A program made the translations under genes and the position numbers. The notes under the pieces are model-generated. The model saw nothing but the letters and a program-made list of their open reading frames with translations. It was not told the origin of the DNA and did not search any database. From IMG/VR virus record IMGVR_UViG_3300048930_000192, positions 62,001-126,000 of that record: DNA of 64,000 bases, one strand, 5' to 3'. Of the stretch, positions 47,259-54,856 are shown one piece after another (position 1 is the stretch's first letter; each line of letters opens with the position of its first letter). This DNA comes from a virus.

Positions 47259-47305
47259 GGTGATTAGGTGGTATACAGCACGTTTTAAGTCTCATATGAA
47301 CTCCT

Positions 47306-47701
47306 TTGATACACTTTGATTATACGTCATCCGGTCTAGGATCTCAAGTTTCGTCAATCGTAGATAATAATTGTATGTTTGCCAGTGCCAAATTTATCAA
47401 TCTGGATTTTCTTTGTCATCCTAATCCCGAACCTGGTCTGTATACCTATCACAAATTAAATGCGGGGTTGCTTATATATTGCATTAGCGGCGACCTTGAA
47501 GCACAAATTCATTATTTTTCTGGCTGGAAGAATTTTCAAGACAATAAGGTATTCCTAAACGACCCAATTGTAGAAATTGATATAAACCACTACATTAGAT
47601 ACTCATATACCTTCATTGAACGGTACAATAAAGATATCGTATATTACATCGACGGTATTCAAGTAAATCCTGGAAAATTGATATATGGAATTTTACCATA
47701 A
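47306..47701 (+). CDS. Hypothetical protein distantly like the YDG family
   Basis: 131 aa if TTG at 47,306 is used; the start is uncertain, and an ATG 10 bp upstream is in another frame and stops at once. LLIYCISGDLEAQIHYFSG and IVYYIDGIQVNPG are family-like hairpins. It lies after a strong terminator without an evident promoter. Confidence 0.5.
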   Translation: MIHFDYTSSGLGSQVSSIVDNNCMFASAKFINLDFLCHPNPEPGLYTYHKLNAGLLIYCISGDLEAQIHYFSGWKNFQDNKVFLNDPIVEIDINHYIRYSYTFIERYNKDIVYYIDGIQVNPGKLIYGILP

Positions 47702-48005
47702 TATAAATCATAACACCGCAAATAGTTGCATTTATACTATTATGATTAATAGGCCCATATTTATTGTAAACACCCTTATTATTAGTGTGTTTGTAAATTG
47801 TTTCGATAATTATACCGACTATAGTAATTTTATTGATATATATGGCAATAAAAATAACTTTGAAAGAATTACACTAGACGAATATATCAAACTCACCCAC
47901 AAGTTATATTTGGATGGCATAAAAACTAATAGTTTAAGATGCTGTGGTGGGCTTGGCGTCGAAATACATTCACCAATATTGAGAATATCTCAATTGAAAA
48001 CTTGA
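47685..48005 (+). CDS. Hypothetical protein
   Basis: 106 aa, asparagine- and isoleucine-rich, with IFIVNTLIISVFVNCF hydrophobic strand and SLRCCGGLGVEIHS. Overlaps the previous gene by 17 bp. Not recognised. Confidence 0.55.
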   Translation: MEFYHNINHNTANSCIYTIMINRPIFIVNTLIISVFVNCFDNYTDYSNFIDIYGNKNNFERITLDEYIKLTHKLYLDGIKTNSLRCCGGLGVEIHSPILRISQLKT

Positions 48006-48030
48006 CGATGACTTGCCGATTGAGTATAAT
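48002..48030 (+). promoter_or_regulatory. Consensus phage promoter
   Basis: TTGACG, 17 bp with TTGCCGATTGAG, TATAAT. Confidence 0.88.
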
Positions 48031-48096
48031 TATACGTCGATCATCGCGCGTTGTGATGGTCAAATTGTGATTGCATGTTTATATGGAGTATCGATA

Positions 48097-48591
48097 ATGT
48101 CCAACGATTCGACCGCCGTTACTGATGCCGGTTCTGAAAACAAGGCTCCGCGAGTGCTTTATGGTACTCGTGTTGACGCCGCATTTGCCCTTGAACTCGG
48201 GCGCCTGCGTGGCGAGGACTATACTGATCCCAGCCAGGATCGACCGAAGTATATCACTCGCCCTGAACTGATCCGCATTGGTATCGAGAATGGCACCAAC
48301 TTCTATGTGGATTACATCAACGATCATCCTGGTTCGCGTGAGGCGTACATGACCGATGAAATGCTTGAGCCTGACCAGTCGAAGCGCACCAAGTATACTC
48401 GATTTGGCATCACTCTTGGTGTTCCTGGCAAGGCAACTCAGCGCACCACAAATCGCAATCCTGCTGGCCCTCGCGCAAGTGATGGTACGCCGCAGTATAA
48501 GATGGATATTTTCTTTACTGCGCTCGACAACCTTATTCGTGACATGAAGCCCGAAGAATTCAATGAAACCTTTGCGCGTACTGCCCTCTGA
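48097..48591 (+). CDS. Conserved early protein, paralogue 3 of 3
   Basis: 164 aa. Shares with the 20,952 and 22,967 proteins the sequence VDAAFALELGRLRG, RPKYITRPELIRIGIENG, FYVDYINDH, YTRFGITLGVPG, GPRASDGTPQYKMDIFFTAL. It lacks the long Ala/Pro tail and the acidic C-terminus. Codons are again GC-richer than in its neighbours. Own promoter, GGAG site and terminator. Function unknown. Confidence 0.82.
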   Translation: MSNDSTAVTDAGSENKAPRVLYGTRVDAAFALELGRLRGEDYTDPSQDRPKYITRPELIRIGIENGTNFYVDYINDHPGSREAYMTDEMLEPDQSKRTKYTRFGITLGVPGKATQRTTNRNPAGPRASDGTPQYKMDIFFTALDNLIRDMKPEEFNETFARTAL

Positions 48592-48616
48592 AACAAAAAT
48601 TAAAACTGAATATGCC

Positions 48617-48652
48617 AATACGGCGTGATTAACTTTGCGCCGTATTATTTCC
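48617..48652 (+). terminator. Intrinsic terminator
   Basis: AATACGGCG, 12-nt loop, CGCCGTATT, ATTTC; ends the paralogue 3 unit. Confidence 0.7.
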
Positions 48653-48677
48653 CGAATTTAACTTTAACGGAGAATAT

Positions 48678-48848
48678 ATGAGTCACGGTCAACGTGCGGC
48701 ATATAAGAGCAATCACCAACGCGAAGTTTGGAGTCGCAGAGCAGACTCTAGGTTTACTGGTTGCAGAAATGGCCGATATGTGAAAACTGAAACCCATAGG
48801 CAAGAGCGCCGAGAAGCCAGAATTAATCTCAAAAAGCACGAAGATTGA
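48678..48848 (+). CDS. Small basic protein
   Basis: 56 aa, MSHGQRAAYKSNHQREVWSR..., strongly basic with two Arg-rich helices (THRQERREARINLKK). CGGAGAATAT precedes the ATG. A nucleic-acid or ribosome-binding role is possible from charge only. Confidence 0.7.
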   Translation: MSHGQRAAYKSNHQREVWSRRADSRFTGCRNGRYVKTETHRQERREARINLKKHED

Positions 48849-48892
48849 TCCTCGCAGTCGGCAACTGGTAACAATAAATTGAGTCGTTTATC

Positions 48893-48921
48893 TTGACTTT
48901 GATTAGCCGTAAGTATAGAAT
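48893..48921 (+). promoter_or_regulatory. Consensus phage promoter
   Basis: TTGACT, 17 bp with TAGCCGTAAGTA, TAGAAT. Confidence 0.85.
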
Positions 48922-48964
48922 TATTCGTGCGATAGATTCTAAACGCCTTTAAAGGATTCATTAA

Positions 48965-49258
48965 ATGAGTCGGAATGTGCAACCCGTTATTTCGCCTGTT
49001 GAGATCATGGATCGCAGGATCGGAGATCGTGAAATTTCCGACAGTCTCGTGGCTGCTCGAATCAAGCCGAGCGAGGTGATTGTTTCTCGCGTTGACCAAG
49101 CTGGAAAGTATGTGATTGTTGAAACCAGTCACACTTGTTTGGATCGTGCTCAAATGGCAGAATTGTGTAAGTGTGTTCGGTTTGCTCAGTTGGAAACTAC
49201 ATATTCTATTGATGGTACTATTTGGTTCTTCTTTAAGACCTCTAACAGCGCAAGGTAA
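48965..49258 (+). CDS. Hypothetical protein
   Basis: 97 aa, MSRNVQPVISPVEIMDRRIG..., mixed alpha/beta with SHTCLDRAQMAELCKCVRF. AAAGGATTCATTAA precedes the start. Not recognised. Confidence 0.7.
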   Translation: MSRNVQPVISPVEIMDRRIGDREISDSLVAARIKPSEVIVSRVDQAGKYVIVETSHTCLDRAQMAELCKCVRFAQLETTYSIDGTIWFFFKTSNSAR

Positions 49259-49264
49259 TAAAAA

Positions 49265-49749
49265 ATGAGTGACAATTATCGCAGAGCCGGGCGATGTTAT
49301 ATCGAGAGATATAACACCATTCGCAAATCATATCAGGGTATTATTACTTACGTTGGTGGTGCGAAAGTAAAGAGGCAAAATAAGGATTTGCCAACATCAC
49401 TTGGGATCAATGGGGTGCCGTTTTCTATGGTAAACAAATGCATCGCGATGGTGCGATCACCTCTTTGTATCATGCAAGGCGCCACGGTCTAAAACGGAAT
49501 GTTAATACCCGTCATATTCTTAGAACCTCTGAAATTGTAACAAATAGAATTACTACCGTACGTGCCTATAATGGCACAGAACGACATCATTACGAAGCCC
49601 TGAAAAAGAGAAGGGGCAAACCTTCTAAGATCGGTAATGATGGGCGATATTTCATTCCCAAGATAGTAATTATGCCTGATGGCATTTCTCGACCGGTCAG
49701 ATCAAATACAGAAAGGACAGACAGAACATGGCTGCAAACACATTGGTAA
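49265..49749 (+). pseudogene. Basic protein gene split by a frameshift
   Basis: The first frame (49,265-49,492) reads sensibly to KVKRQNKD near 49,390. The next frame then continues as FANITWDQWGAVFYGKQMHR and DGAITSLYHARRHGL to 49,749. One more T in the TTT run near 49,386-49,390 would join them into a protein of about 160 aa. Read separately, the second gene would start at ATG 49,438. True decay and base-calling error cannot be separated here. Confidence 0.6.
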
Positions 49750-49988
49750 CGGTAGATAACTATCCATCACAGAAGTATGTTTTGCTGGATTCAAATGCAA
49801 ATGGCACCGTGCGCATCAATGGTCTTGCCTCGCACGAAGAAGCAATCATCCTCATCTTCAAAGCCGGTGATGGATATTATGGCTGCACAGCCGACGATAT
49901 CGTTTATGTTGGTGCGCCCATTGATGACGATGGTGGTGATGATCTCGAATTTGTTGGTGTTGGAATTCTAGAGTCTCTTGTCGAATGA
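49728..49988 (+). CDS. Hypothetical acidic protein
   Basis: 86 aa, strand-rich with YGCTADDIVYVGAPIDDDGG. AAGGACAGACAGAAC precedes the start. Not recognised. Confidence 0.7.
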   Translation: MAANTLVTVDNYPSQKYVLLDSNANGTVRINGLASHEEAIILIFKAGDGYYGCTADDIVYVGAPIDDDGGDDLEFVGVGILESLVE

Positions 49989-50007
49989 CAAAAGTTTGTG
50001 TCAAAAC

Positions 50008-50036
50008 TTGACGCGAGTTTGCCGTCAGTGTATAAT
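50008..50036 (+). promoter_or_regulatory. Consensus phage promoter
   Basis: TTGACG, 17 bp with TTGCCGTCAGTG, TATAAT. Confidence 0.9.
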
Positions 50037-50088
50037 TTCAAGTCGTTTTGTTCACGCAATATCTGTGGATTGAAAAGGAGTATCAAGA

Positions 50089-50970
50089 ATGCCGGGTCGC
50101 CGAAGTAACGAAGATCGTGCAAAGATTATTGCCAGTCTCAAGAAGGATATGTACTACCTTGACGGCTTCGACGTGATTTATGACGATAGTGGCAAGAAAG
50201 AGAAGCGGTATCTCGATCCTGATACCATGAAGCCACGCGATCCGTATGATGGTGTTGCAGCCATTCAGACTTCGCCGCTTCGTGCGAAGAAGGATATCTG
50301 CAAGGATTGCCCGAACAAGCCCGGGCTACTTGAGGGAATGGTTTATCTGTGGGGGCTGGATCTTGTGCTCGACCCTCGAAACAACCTGACTGTGTATCGT
50401 CACCCCGAAACTCGTCTTGTGTATAACGGCTACACAGATATCCCCGCTTTCATTGATCCTGGCTCTAGCGAGCGATTCTTCCAGCAAGACCGTGGCGGCA
50501 TCATCAATCGCACCAATGGTCCTGCGTGCGTGTTCCCCATCAACCCCGAAGATAACCTGTATATCGTCGATGGTCGCCCACTTGCGCAGGGCGGGCATCT
50601 GGATCTTGCTCGTAAGATTGTAATGGAGCCCGAGAAGCTTACCCTCGACGAGATTTATTCCATCGTCGATGAGGAATCAAAGCGAATTGCGATCGAACGG
50701 TTCGGTCTTGAAGAATTCATCAAAGTGAGTAATGCCAAGGTCCTTGATGAATATGAAAATGTGATTGAGGGAACCCATGAAGCCTTGTTCGAGCTGTATG
50801 GCAACAAAGAGGGTACCATCAAGTTTTCGTTCTTCTGTGGTGTTTGCCGTTCGACTGGCCGCGTTTACTTCATTCGAGTGCCGAATCCCGACGACAATCG
50901 AACCATTGAAGCAGCCAAGAAGTTCATGACTGGCGGGATGGAACCCAACAAGTGCGTTGGTGCAAGTTAA
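50089..50970 (+). CDS. DUF6745-like protein
   Basis: 293 aa. The second half, with RTNGPACVF, LYIVDGRPL, PEKLTLDEIYSIVDEESK and RIAIERFGLEEFIKVSNAKV, followed by VYFIRVPNPDD, follows the pattern of DUF6745 proteins, which are widespread in bacteria, especially actinobacteria, and of unknown function. The first half includes CKDCPNKPG. Good GGAG site and own promoter. The family assignment is from memory of its motif order. Confidence 0.65.
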   Translation: MPGRRSNEDRAKIIASLKKDMYYLDGFDVIYDDSGKKEKRYLDPDTMKPRDPYDGVAAIQTSPLRAKKDICKDCPNKPGLLEGMVYLWGLDLVLDPRNNLTVYRHPETRLVYNGYTDIPAFIDPGSSERFFQQDRGGIINRTNGPACVFPINPEDNLYIVDGRPLAQGGHLDLARKIVMEPEKLTLDEIYSIVDEESKRIAIERFGLEEFIKVSNAKVLDEYENVIEGTHEALFELYGNKEGTIKFSFFCGVCRSTGRVYFIRVPNPDDNRTIEAAKKFMTGGMEPNKCVGAS

Positions 50971-51043
50971 TAAATAAGTAAGATTGTTTCTTGCTTATAT
51001 GCCTCTGTGTACGATAGTGTGAGAATAAAAGGAGTTTTAGATT

Positions 51044-51502
51044 ATGGCTAAGAATACTGTTGCTGTTGCCGATCCCGTGAAGGTCTTTAACCGAGTGAAG
51101 AACTCTGTAAAGAACCCGAAGCCCGATCCAATCATGCTTTCTAACGTGAATACTCCCGGTGAGTTTGTTCGCCAGGGCGACATTTACGTTACCCTTCTTG
51201 AGGGCAAGCCGACTGGTACTTGCAAGAAGGTTCCTGCTGCAAAGCTGACCAGCAAGGAATTCCAGCTTGCGCCTGGCAACAGCCGTGGCTCTCGCCACAT
51301 GCTCGATAATGTCGATGCTGTGGAGATCTACGATCGTGGCACTCGTGAAGATGGCATCGAAGCTGGTTATGCAATCAAGGTGAACGAGGCTTGCAGCATT
51401 GTTCACCCCGAGCATGGTACTGTCAATCTTGGCAAGGACATGTGGGTTGCTGTTACTTACCAGCTCACCTGGGATCAAGTTGCTCGCCGCGTTCAGGACT
51501 AA
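51044..51502 (+). CDS. Strand-rich partner of the DUF6745-like gene
   Basis: 152 aa. VRQGDIYVTLLEGKPTG, LAPGNSRGSRHMLDN and CSIVHPEHGTVNLG form a small beta-rich domain that often neighbours DUF6745 genes as I recall. Codon use is GC-richer than average. AAAGGAGTTTTAG site. Function unknown. Confidence 0.6.
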   Translation: MAKNTVAVADPVKVFNRVKNSVKNPKPDPIMLSNVNTPGEFVRQGDIYVTLLEGKPTGTCKKVPAAKLTSKEFQLAPGNSRGSRHMLDNVDAVEIYDRGTREDGIEAGYAIKVNEACSIVHPEHGTVNLGKDMWVAVTYQLTWDQVARRVQD

Positions 51503-51542
51503 TACTGAACACCAATGATTCTGTTTGACAATTTGATTATTG

Positions 51543-51576
51543 TTTCCGCACACTGAAAAGTTGTGCGGAAATTTTT
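51543..51576 (+). terminator. Intrinsic terminator abutting a start codon
   Basis: TTTCCGCACA, 9-nt loop, TGTGCGGAAA, TTTTT; the next ATG begins immediately after the T-run. Confidence 0.85.
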
Positions 51577-51909
51577 ATGACGACAGGAAGAAACACTACA
51601 TTCCGTGCAGATCGTATTCTTTACGATTCTATTAGAATGCCAAATACCGTTTTTTATGATGGTACTATATCTTATGTGGCACGAAAGCACAATAAGATAT
51701 ATATGTACGCAACCAAGATATATATGTACGCAACCGGCTCATATGAATGCCCGTTTGGTAAGATATATATGTACGCAACCAAGATATATATGTACGCAAC
51801 CGGCTCATATGAATGCCCGTTTGGTAAGATATATATGTACGCAACCGGCTCATATGAATGCCCGTTTGGTGCATTTATAGATCGAACTGGATGGAACCAC
51901 CTCACCTGA
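51577..51909 (+). CDS. YDG-TG family protein with in-frame tandem repeats
   Basis: 110 aa: TVFYDGTISYVAR, then KIYMYAT five times and GSYECPFG three times in a nested pattern, then FIDRTGW. The DNA repeats (21-bp unit AAGATATATATGTACGCAAC plus one base, and a larger 45-bp unit) are exact, so the expansion is recent. No ribosome site is visible; the start follows a terminator, so the gene may be silent. Confidence 0.65.
   Translation: MTTGRNTTFRADRILYDSIRMPNTVFYDGTISYVARKHNKIYMYATKIYMYATGSYECPFGKIYMYATKIYMYATGSYECPFGKIYMYATGSYECPFGAFIDRTGWNHLT
51690..51876 (+). repeat. Nested exact tandem repeats
   Basis: A 21-bp unit (AAGATATATATGTACGCAAC plus C) occurs five times and a 24-bp unit (GGCTCATATGAATGCCCGTT plus TGGT) three times, in phase with the reading frame. 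Confidence 0.9.
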
Positions 51910-51936
51910 GGTGTGCCGACAACGAGGAATGATGTA

Positions 51937-52326
51937 ATGGCAAAGAAGAAAGAACAAATAAAATATATTGATACCTATGCGGCTATCACCGACCTAATGC
52001 AAGTGGTGTTTAATGCCGAGAGGCCAGGCCCAGGATATTCATACTATCGGTGGTATGATATTAACACGAAAAGTGCAATATCAATATTTCGGTCTTTTAA
52101 TCCATTTACTAAAGAAAAGCATACAATAAAGGTTCTGGAAAAGTTCATTAAAATGACGGAATGTGCAATATCTATTGAGGCTGGTGTTAATGGATATTCA
52201 CTAAAGATGATAAAGGATGGTAATACTACGTTACTTAGTTTGGAGAAAACTCTGCCGTATGCAGTTTGTATTGGAATTCTAAACTATTATGGGCATCAAA
52301 GGCCAAAATATGAAGTGCCGAGATAA
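51937..52326 (+). CDS. Hypothetical protein
   Basis: 129 aa, MAKKKEQIKYIDTYAAITDL..., helix-strand mix with FNPFTKEKHTIKVLEKFIKM. GAGGAATGATGTA precedes the ATG at 51,937. Not recognised. Confidence 0.7.
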   Translation: MAKKKEQIKYIDTYAAITDLMQVVFNAERPGPGYSYYRWYDINTKSAISIFRSFNPFTKEKHTIKVLEKFIKMTECAISIEAGVNGYSLKMIKDGNTTLLSLEKTLPYAVCIGILNYYGHQRPKYEVPR

Positions 52327-52564
52327 AAGGATAGTTAACAGAAGCGATATTTTTTATGGTAATAAAGATATAGCCATTAAAACTGTTCTGTATGACGGTT
52401 CAATTTGGACGGGACCTTATAACATAAGTAATCGCAGAATTATAAAGAAAGAAAAATCGGCTCGTTTTGAAAATAACGGAGAATATAACTTTTATGTTCC
52501 CGTAGATAAGTATAATAATACCCTAAATATGTTCGATCCAACCGGAATCATTTCGCAACTCTAA
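52310..52564 (+). CDS. Small YDG-TG family protein
   Basis: 84 aa: KTVLYDGSIWTGP, NNGEYNFYV, MFDPTGIISQL. Overlaps the previous gene; its stop TAA is 1 bp before the tRNA-Cys. Confidence 0.7.
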   Translation: MKCRDKRIVNRSDIFYGNKDIAIKTVLYDGSIWTGPYNISNRRIIKKEKSARFENNGEYNFYVPVDKYNNTLNMFDPTGIISQL

Positions 52565-52565
52565 T

Positions 52566-52639
52566 GCCCGAATACCAAAATGGCTTAATGGCTCTGGCTG
52601 CAACCCAGATGTGTCTTGGTTCAAGTCCAAGTTCGGGCT
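52566..52639 (+). tRNA. tRNA-Cys (GCA)
   Basis: 74 nt. Acceptor GCCCGAA/TTCGGGC with U73, as expected for Cys. Anticodon stem TCTGG/CCAGA, loop CTGCAAC (GCA at 52,600-52,602), T-arm CTTGG-TTCAAGT-CCAAG. It sits between two YDG-TG genes with no spare bases, so it is processed from their mRNA. Confidence 0.9.
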
Positions 52640-52644
52640 TTGAT

Positions 52645-52854
52645 ATGGAAAATAAACACAAACTTGGTCAATATTGTATCTTTATTCAAGGTTGCGACAA
52701 TGTGTTTATTGCATCTATTCATTATTCTGGCGGCATTACTGTTGGTCCATATATTACAGATTATGGGCACCATACTACTGATTCCGATGGTTCATATCGA
52801 ATTGGACCCAAAAATTCATACATCGATGAAACTGGTTGTTTGATAATAACATGA
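52645..52854 (+). CDS. Small YDG-TG family protein
   Basis: 69 aa: IASIHYSGGITVG, SDGSYRIGP, YIDETGCLIIT. Starts 5 bp after the tRNA, without a usual ribosome site; it may be translated as a leaderless message after tRNA processing. Its ETG codons precede the RNA ligase start. Confidence 0.65.
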   Translation: MENKHKLGQYCIFIQGCDNVFIASIHYSGGITVGPYITDYGHHTTDSDGSYRIGPKNSYIDETGCLIIT

Positions 52855-53542
52855 AAATATTTAACGCTAAAAATTACGGTTCTATTCCTCATTTGCCTGG
52901 CAGTCACTTGACTGTTGGCGACTATACTCTTAATGCTGGTCAAGCCAAGATTCTAACGGTAAAGACCAGAGACAAGCACGATACCGTATTTGTACATGAA
53001 AAGTTGGATGGCTCTAATGTTGGTATCTATCGTGAAGGCGATATATTTCATCCAGTTAGTAGATCTGGTAATATGTGTGTAAATTCGCCACTTGAGCAAC
53101 ACCGCATATTTTACGAATGGGTAAAAACAACTGCGGCTTATTCTTGTTTCTAGAAGATGGTGAACGACTGGTTGGCGAATGGCTTGCACAAGCTCATGGT
53201 ACTAAATATGCAATAAATAATAATCCATTTGTCGCATTTGATATTATGAGAGGCTCAACCAGAGCCTTACAATCGGAATTGGATTCAAGAATACCGTCAG
53301 AAATACCTCGATCCAAACTTCTTCATTCTGGTCAGACAATTTCAGTAGACCAGGCAGATAAACTTCTGGGCGAATACGGCCATCATGGTGCGACAGAGAC
53401 AGCAGAAGGCGTGGTATATCGTGTTGAACGTAACGGTGGTGTTGACTTTTTGGGCAAATATGTTAGAAGTGGTGTAGTGCCTGGTAAGTATTTGAGACTG
53501 GATCCACCGATATGGAACTGGCATCCAAGAAAACTAAATTGA
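52851..53542 (+). pseudogene. RNA ligase gene interrupted by a frameshift
   Basis: The first frame (to 53,153) holds ligase motif I VHEKLDGSNVGIYR with the nucleotidyl Lys. The second frame (open to 53,542) holds FVAFDIM (motif III), EGVVYRVE (motif IV) and FLGKYVR (motif V). One more A in the A5 run at about 53,122-53,128 would give YEWVKNNCGLFLFLEDGERL and a 230-aa ATP-dependent RNA ligase of the Rnl2/PF09414 type. It would seal RNA breaks, for example cleaved tRNAs. Whether the break is real must be checked. Confidence 0.82.
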
Positions 53543-53560
53543 TTGTGTTAGCGGGGCACT

Positions 53561-54553
53561 TTACGTCTTTTTTATATTTATTTCGTATTTTGCACACCAT
53601 TTCCTAACAGCATTATCAGATACACCGTACTTTCTACCCAAAGCAAGAAATGACATTTTTTCTATTTCATCTTTTAGAATTTCTTTAGATGGCCTTGTCA
53701 CTTTTCTAGAAGATTCTGCACAACACTCGGTAGAACAAAATTTACCCTTACATTTTTTAATTTTGCAAAATTCGCAACAATTTAATTCTTTCTTTGGTTT
53801 ATCAAATTTAGCGAACTTATCCCAATTGGCAGAGGACGCCGTCCTAGAAACGGTGTGTTCGGGGTTCGACTCCCCGAGTTCGCATTTGTTCTTTTTAGAT
53901 TTGGATTTACAAAAAGTTTCTGTTTGGCTATGACAATTTGGACAAATTAATCTTAAATTTTCCAATCTATTATCGTATGATACGCCATTTATGTGATCCA
54001 TTTGTAAAGTCAATTTATTATTATTCCACGATGATATACCACAAATATCACATTTATATTCGTGCTTAACTTGCAAAAATCTTTCTTTTACCATTGATTT
54101 ACATTTTCCGTGTATCGCAAATATTTCTTCGTTGGGTGTTCTATCTTTCTTCGGGCCAAACTTTGCACCTTTGCTCCATCCCTGACCAGTAAAATGATCG
54201 ATATTTATATTATTTGTTTCTATATAATTTATCAATTTTGATTTGAAAGTCCAAGGATAGTCATTTTTGCCGCCCAATAAAATATATACTCTCCTAATAG
54301 ACTTACTATTTTTTATTGCCTCTAATATGAATTCCGGTTCTATTGTATCTATGTCAATTATATTACCGTGCTTTCCGCGCATATGGCTTACGTCTATTTT
54401 ATGCTTATTAATGTAAGCATCTAAGTCTCTATACCAAGCGCCACTATATGGGTCATTTTTATTCAATTTTCGAAAAATTTCAGCCTTAGTCTTACTTTCT
54501 TTAATAATCAAATTTAGTTCTTCATTAAAATCAACAAAGTATCCGGGTTTCAT
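53561..54553 (-). CDS. HNH endonuclease containing an antisense tRNA
   Basis: 330 aa from the ATG at 54,553 (GGAGG 6 nt upstream on the minus strand). CDICGISSWNNNKLTLQMDH, INGVSYDNRLENLRLICPNC is the HNH core at about residues 165-210. The C-terminus has a Cys cluster (CCEFCKIKKCKGKFCSTECC) and a helix-turn-helix (SFLALGRKYGVSDNAVRKWC). About 25 residues between them (GESNPEHTVSRTASSANWDK) are encoded by the complement of a tRNA gene, inserted in frame. It is probably a homing endonuclease, the only leftward gene in this stretch besides the methyltransferase. Confidence 0.85.
   Translation of the reverse strand: MKPGYFVDFNEELNLIIKESKTKAEIFRKLNKNDPYSGAWYRDLDAYINKHKIDVSHMRGKHGNIIDIDTIEPEFILEAIKNSKSIRRVYILLGGKNDYPWTFKSKLINYIETNNINIDHFTGQGWSKGAKFGPKKDRTPNEEIFAIHGKCKSMVKERFLQVKHEYKCDICGISSWNNNKLTLQMDHINGVSYDNRLENLRLICPNCHSQTETFCKSKSKKNKCELGESNPEHTVSRTASSANWDKFAKFDKPKKELNCCEFCKIKKCKGKFCSTECCAESSRKVTRPSKEILKDEIEKMSFLALGRKYGVSDNAVRKWCAKYEINIKKT
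53811..53884 (+). tRNA. tRNA with UAG anticodon (Leu-type) inside an HNH gene
   Basis: 74 nt on the plus strand. Acceptor GCGAACT/AGTTCGC, T-arm CGGGG-TTCGACT-CCCCG, anticodon stem GCCGT/ACGGT with loop CCTAGAA. UAG (53,845-53,847) would read CUA (Leu), but the variable loop is short. Position 33 is C instead of U. It lies wholly within the oppositely oriented HNH gene. Confidence 0.75.
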
Positions 54554-54592
54554 CTGAACCTCCATTCTATGCTACTATTTATCTTTTAATGA

Positions 54593-54645
54593 ATTTGGGG
54601 TTCAGATATATTTTCTGGTGATAGGTTCAAGTCCCTTCACCCGCA
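54593..54645 (+). tRNA. Orphan 3' tRNA half
   Basis: CAGATATATTTTCTG could be an anticodon arm, then GGTTCAAGTCCC and CACCCGCA resemble a T-loop and 3' acceptor strand. The T-stem has two mismatches. GCGGGG at 53,552, just beyond the HNH stop, could be the other acceptor strand, which would mean the HNH gene interrupts a tRNA. Confidence 0.35.
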
Positions 54646-54652
54646 TTTTAAT

Positions 54653-54856
54653 ATGAATAGAACCATAATATCAAATGCTATTGCCAGATCGAATGACAAG
54701 GGAGCAATTATCCTGTGGATCGAATATTCGGGTAAGATTGACGGGAACAGAGTATGGGACCCAAACATTTTAAAATACCTCGATTTCCATGAGAATGGGT
54801 CGTATGATATAGATTCTGTGGTGTTTGTTGATCCAACGGGAGTAGAGGATAGATGA
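54653..54856 (+). CDS. Small YDG-TG family protein
   Basis: 67 aa: ILWIEYSGKIDGN, ENGSYDIDS, VDPTGVEDR. CCAACGGGAGTAGAGG is the next ribosome site. First of a second cassette array (to 56,139). Confidence 0.7.
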   Translation: MNRTIISNAIARSNDKGAIILWIEYSGKIDGNRVWDPNILKYLDFHENGSYDIDSVVFVDPTGVEDR

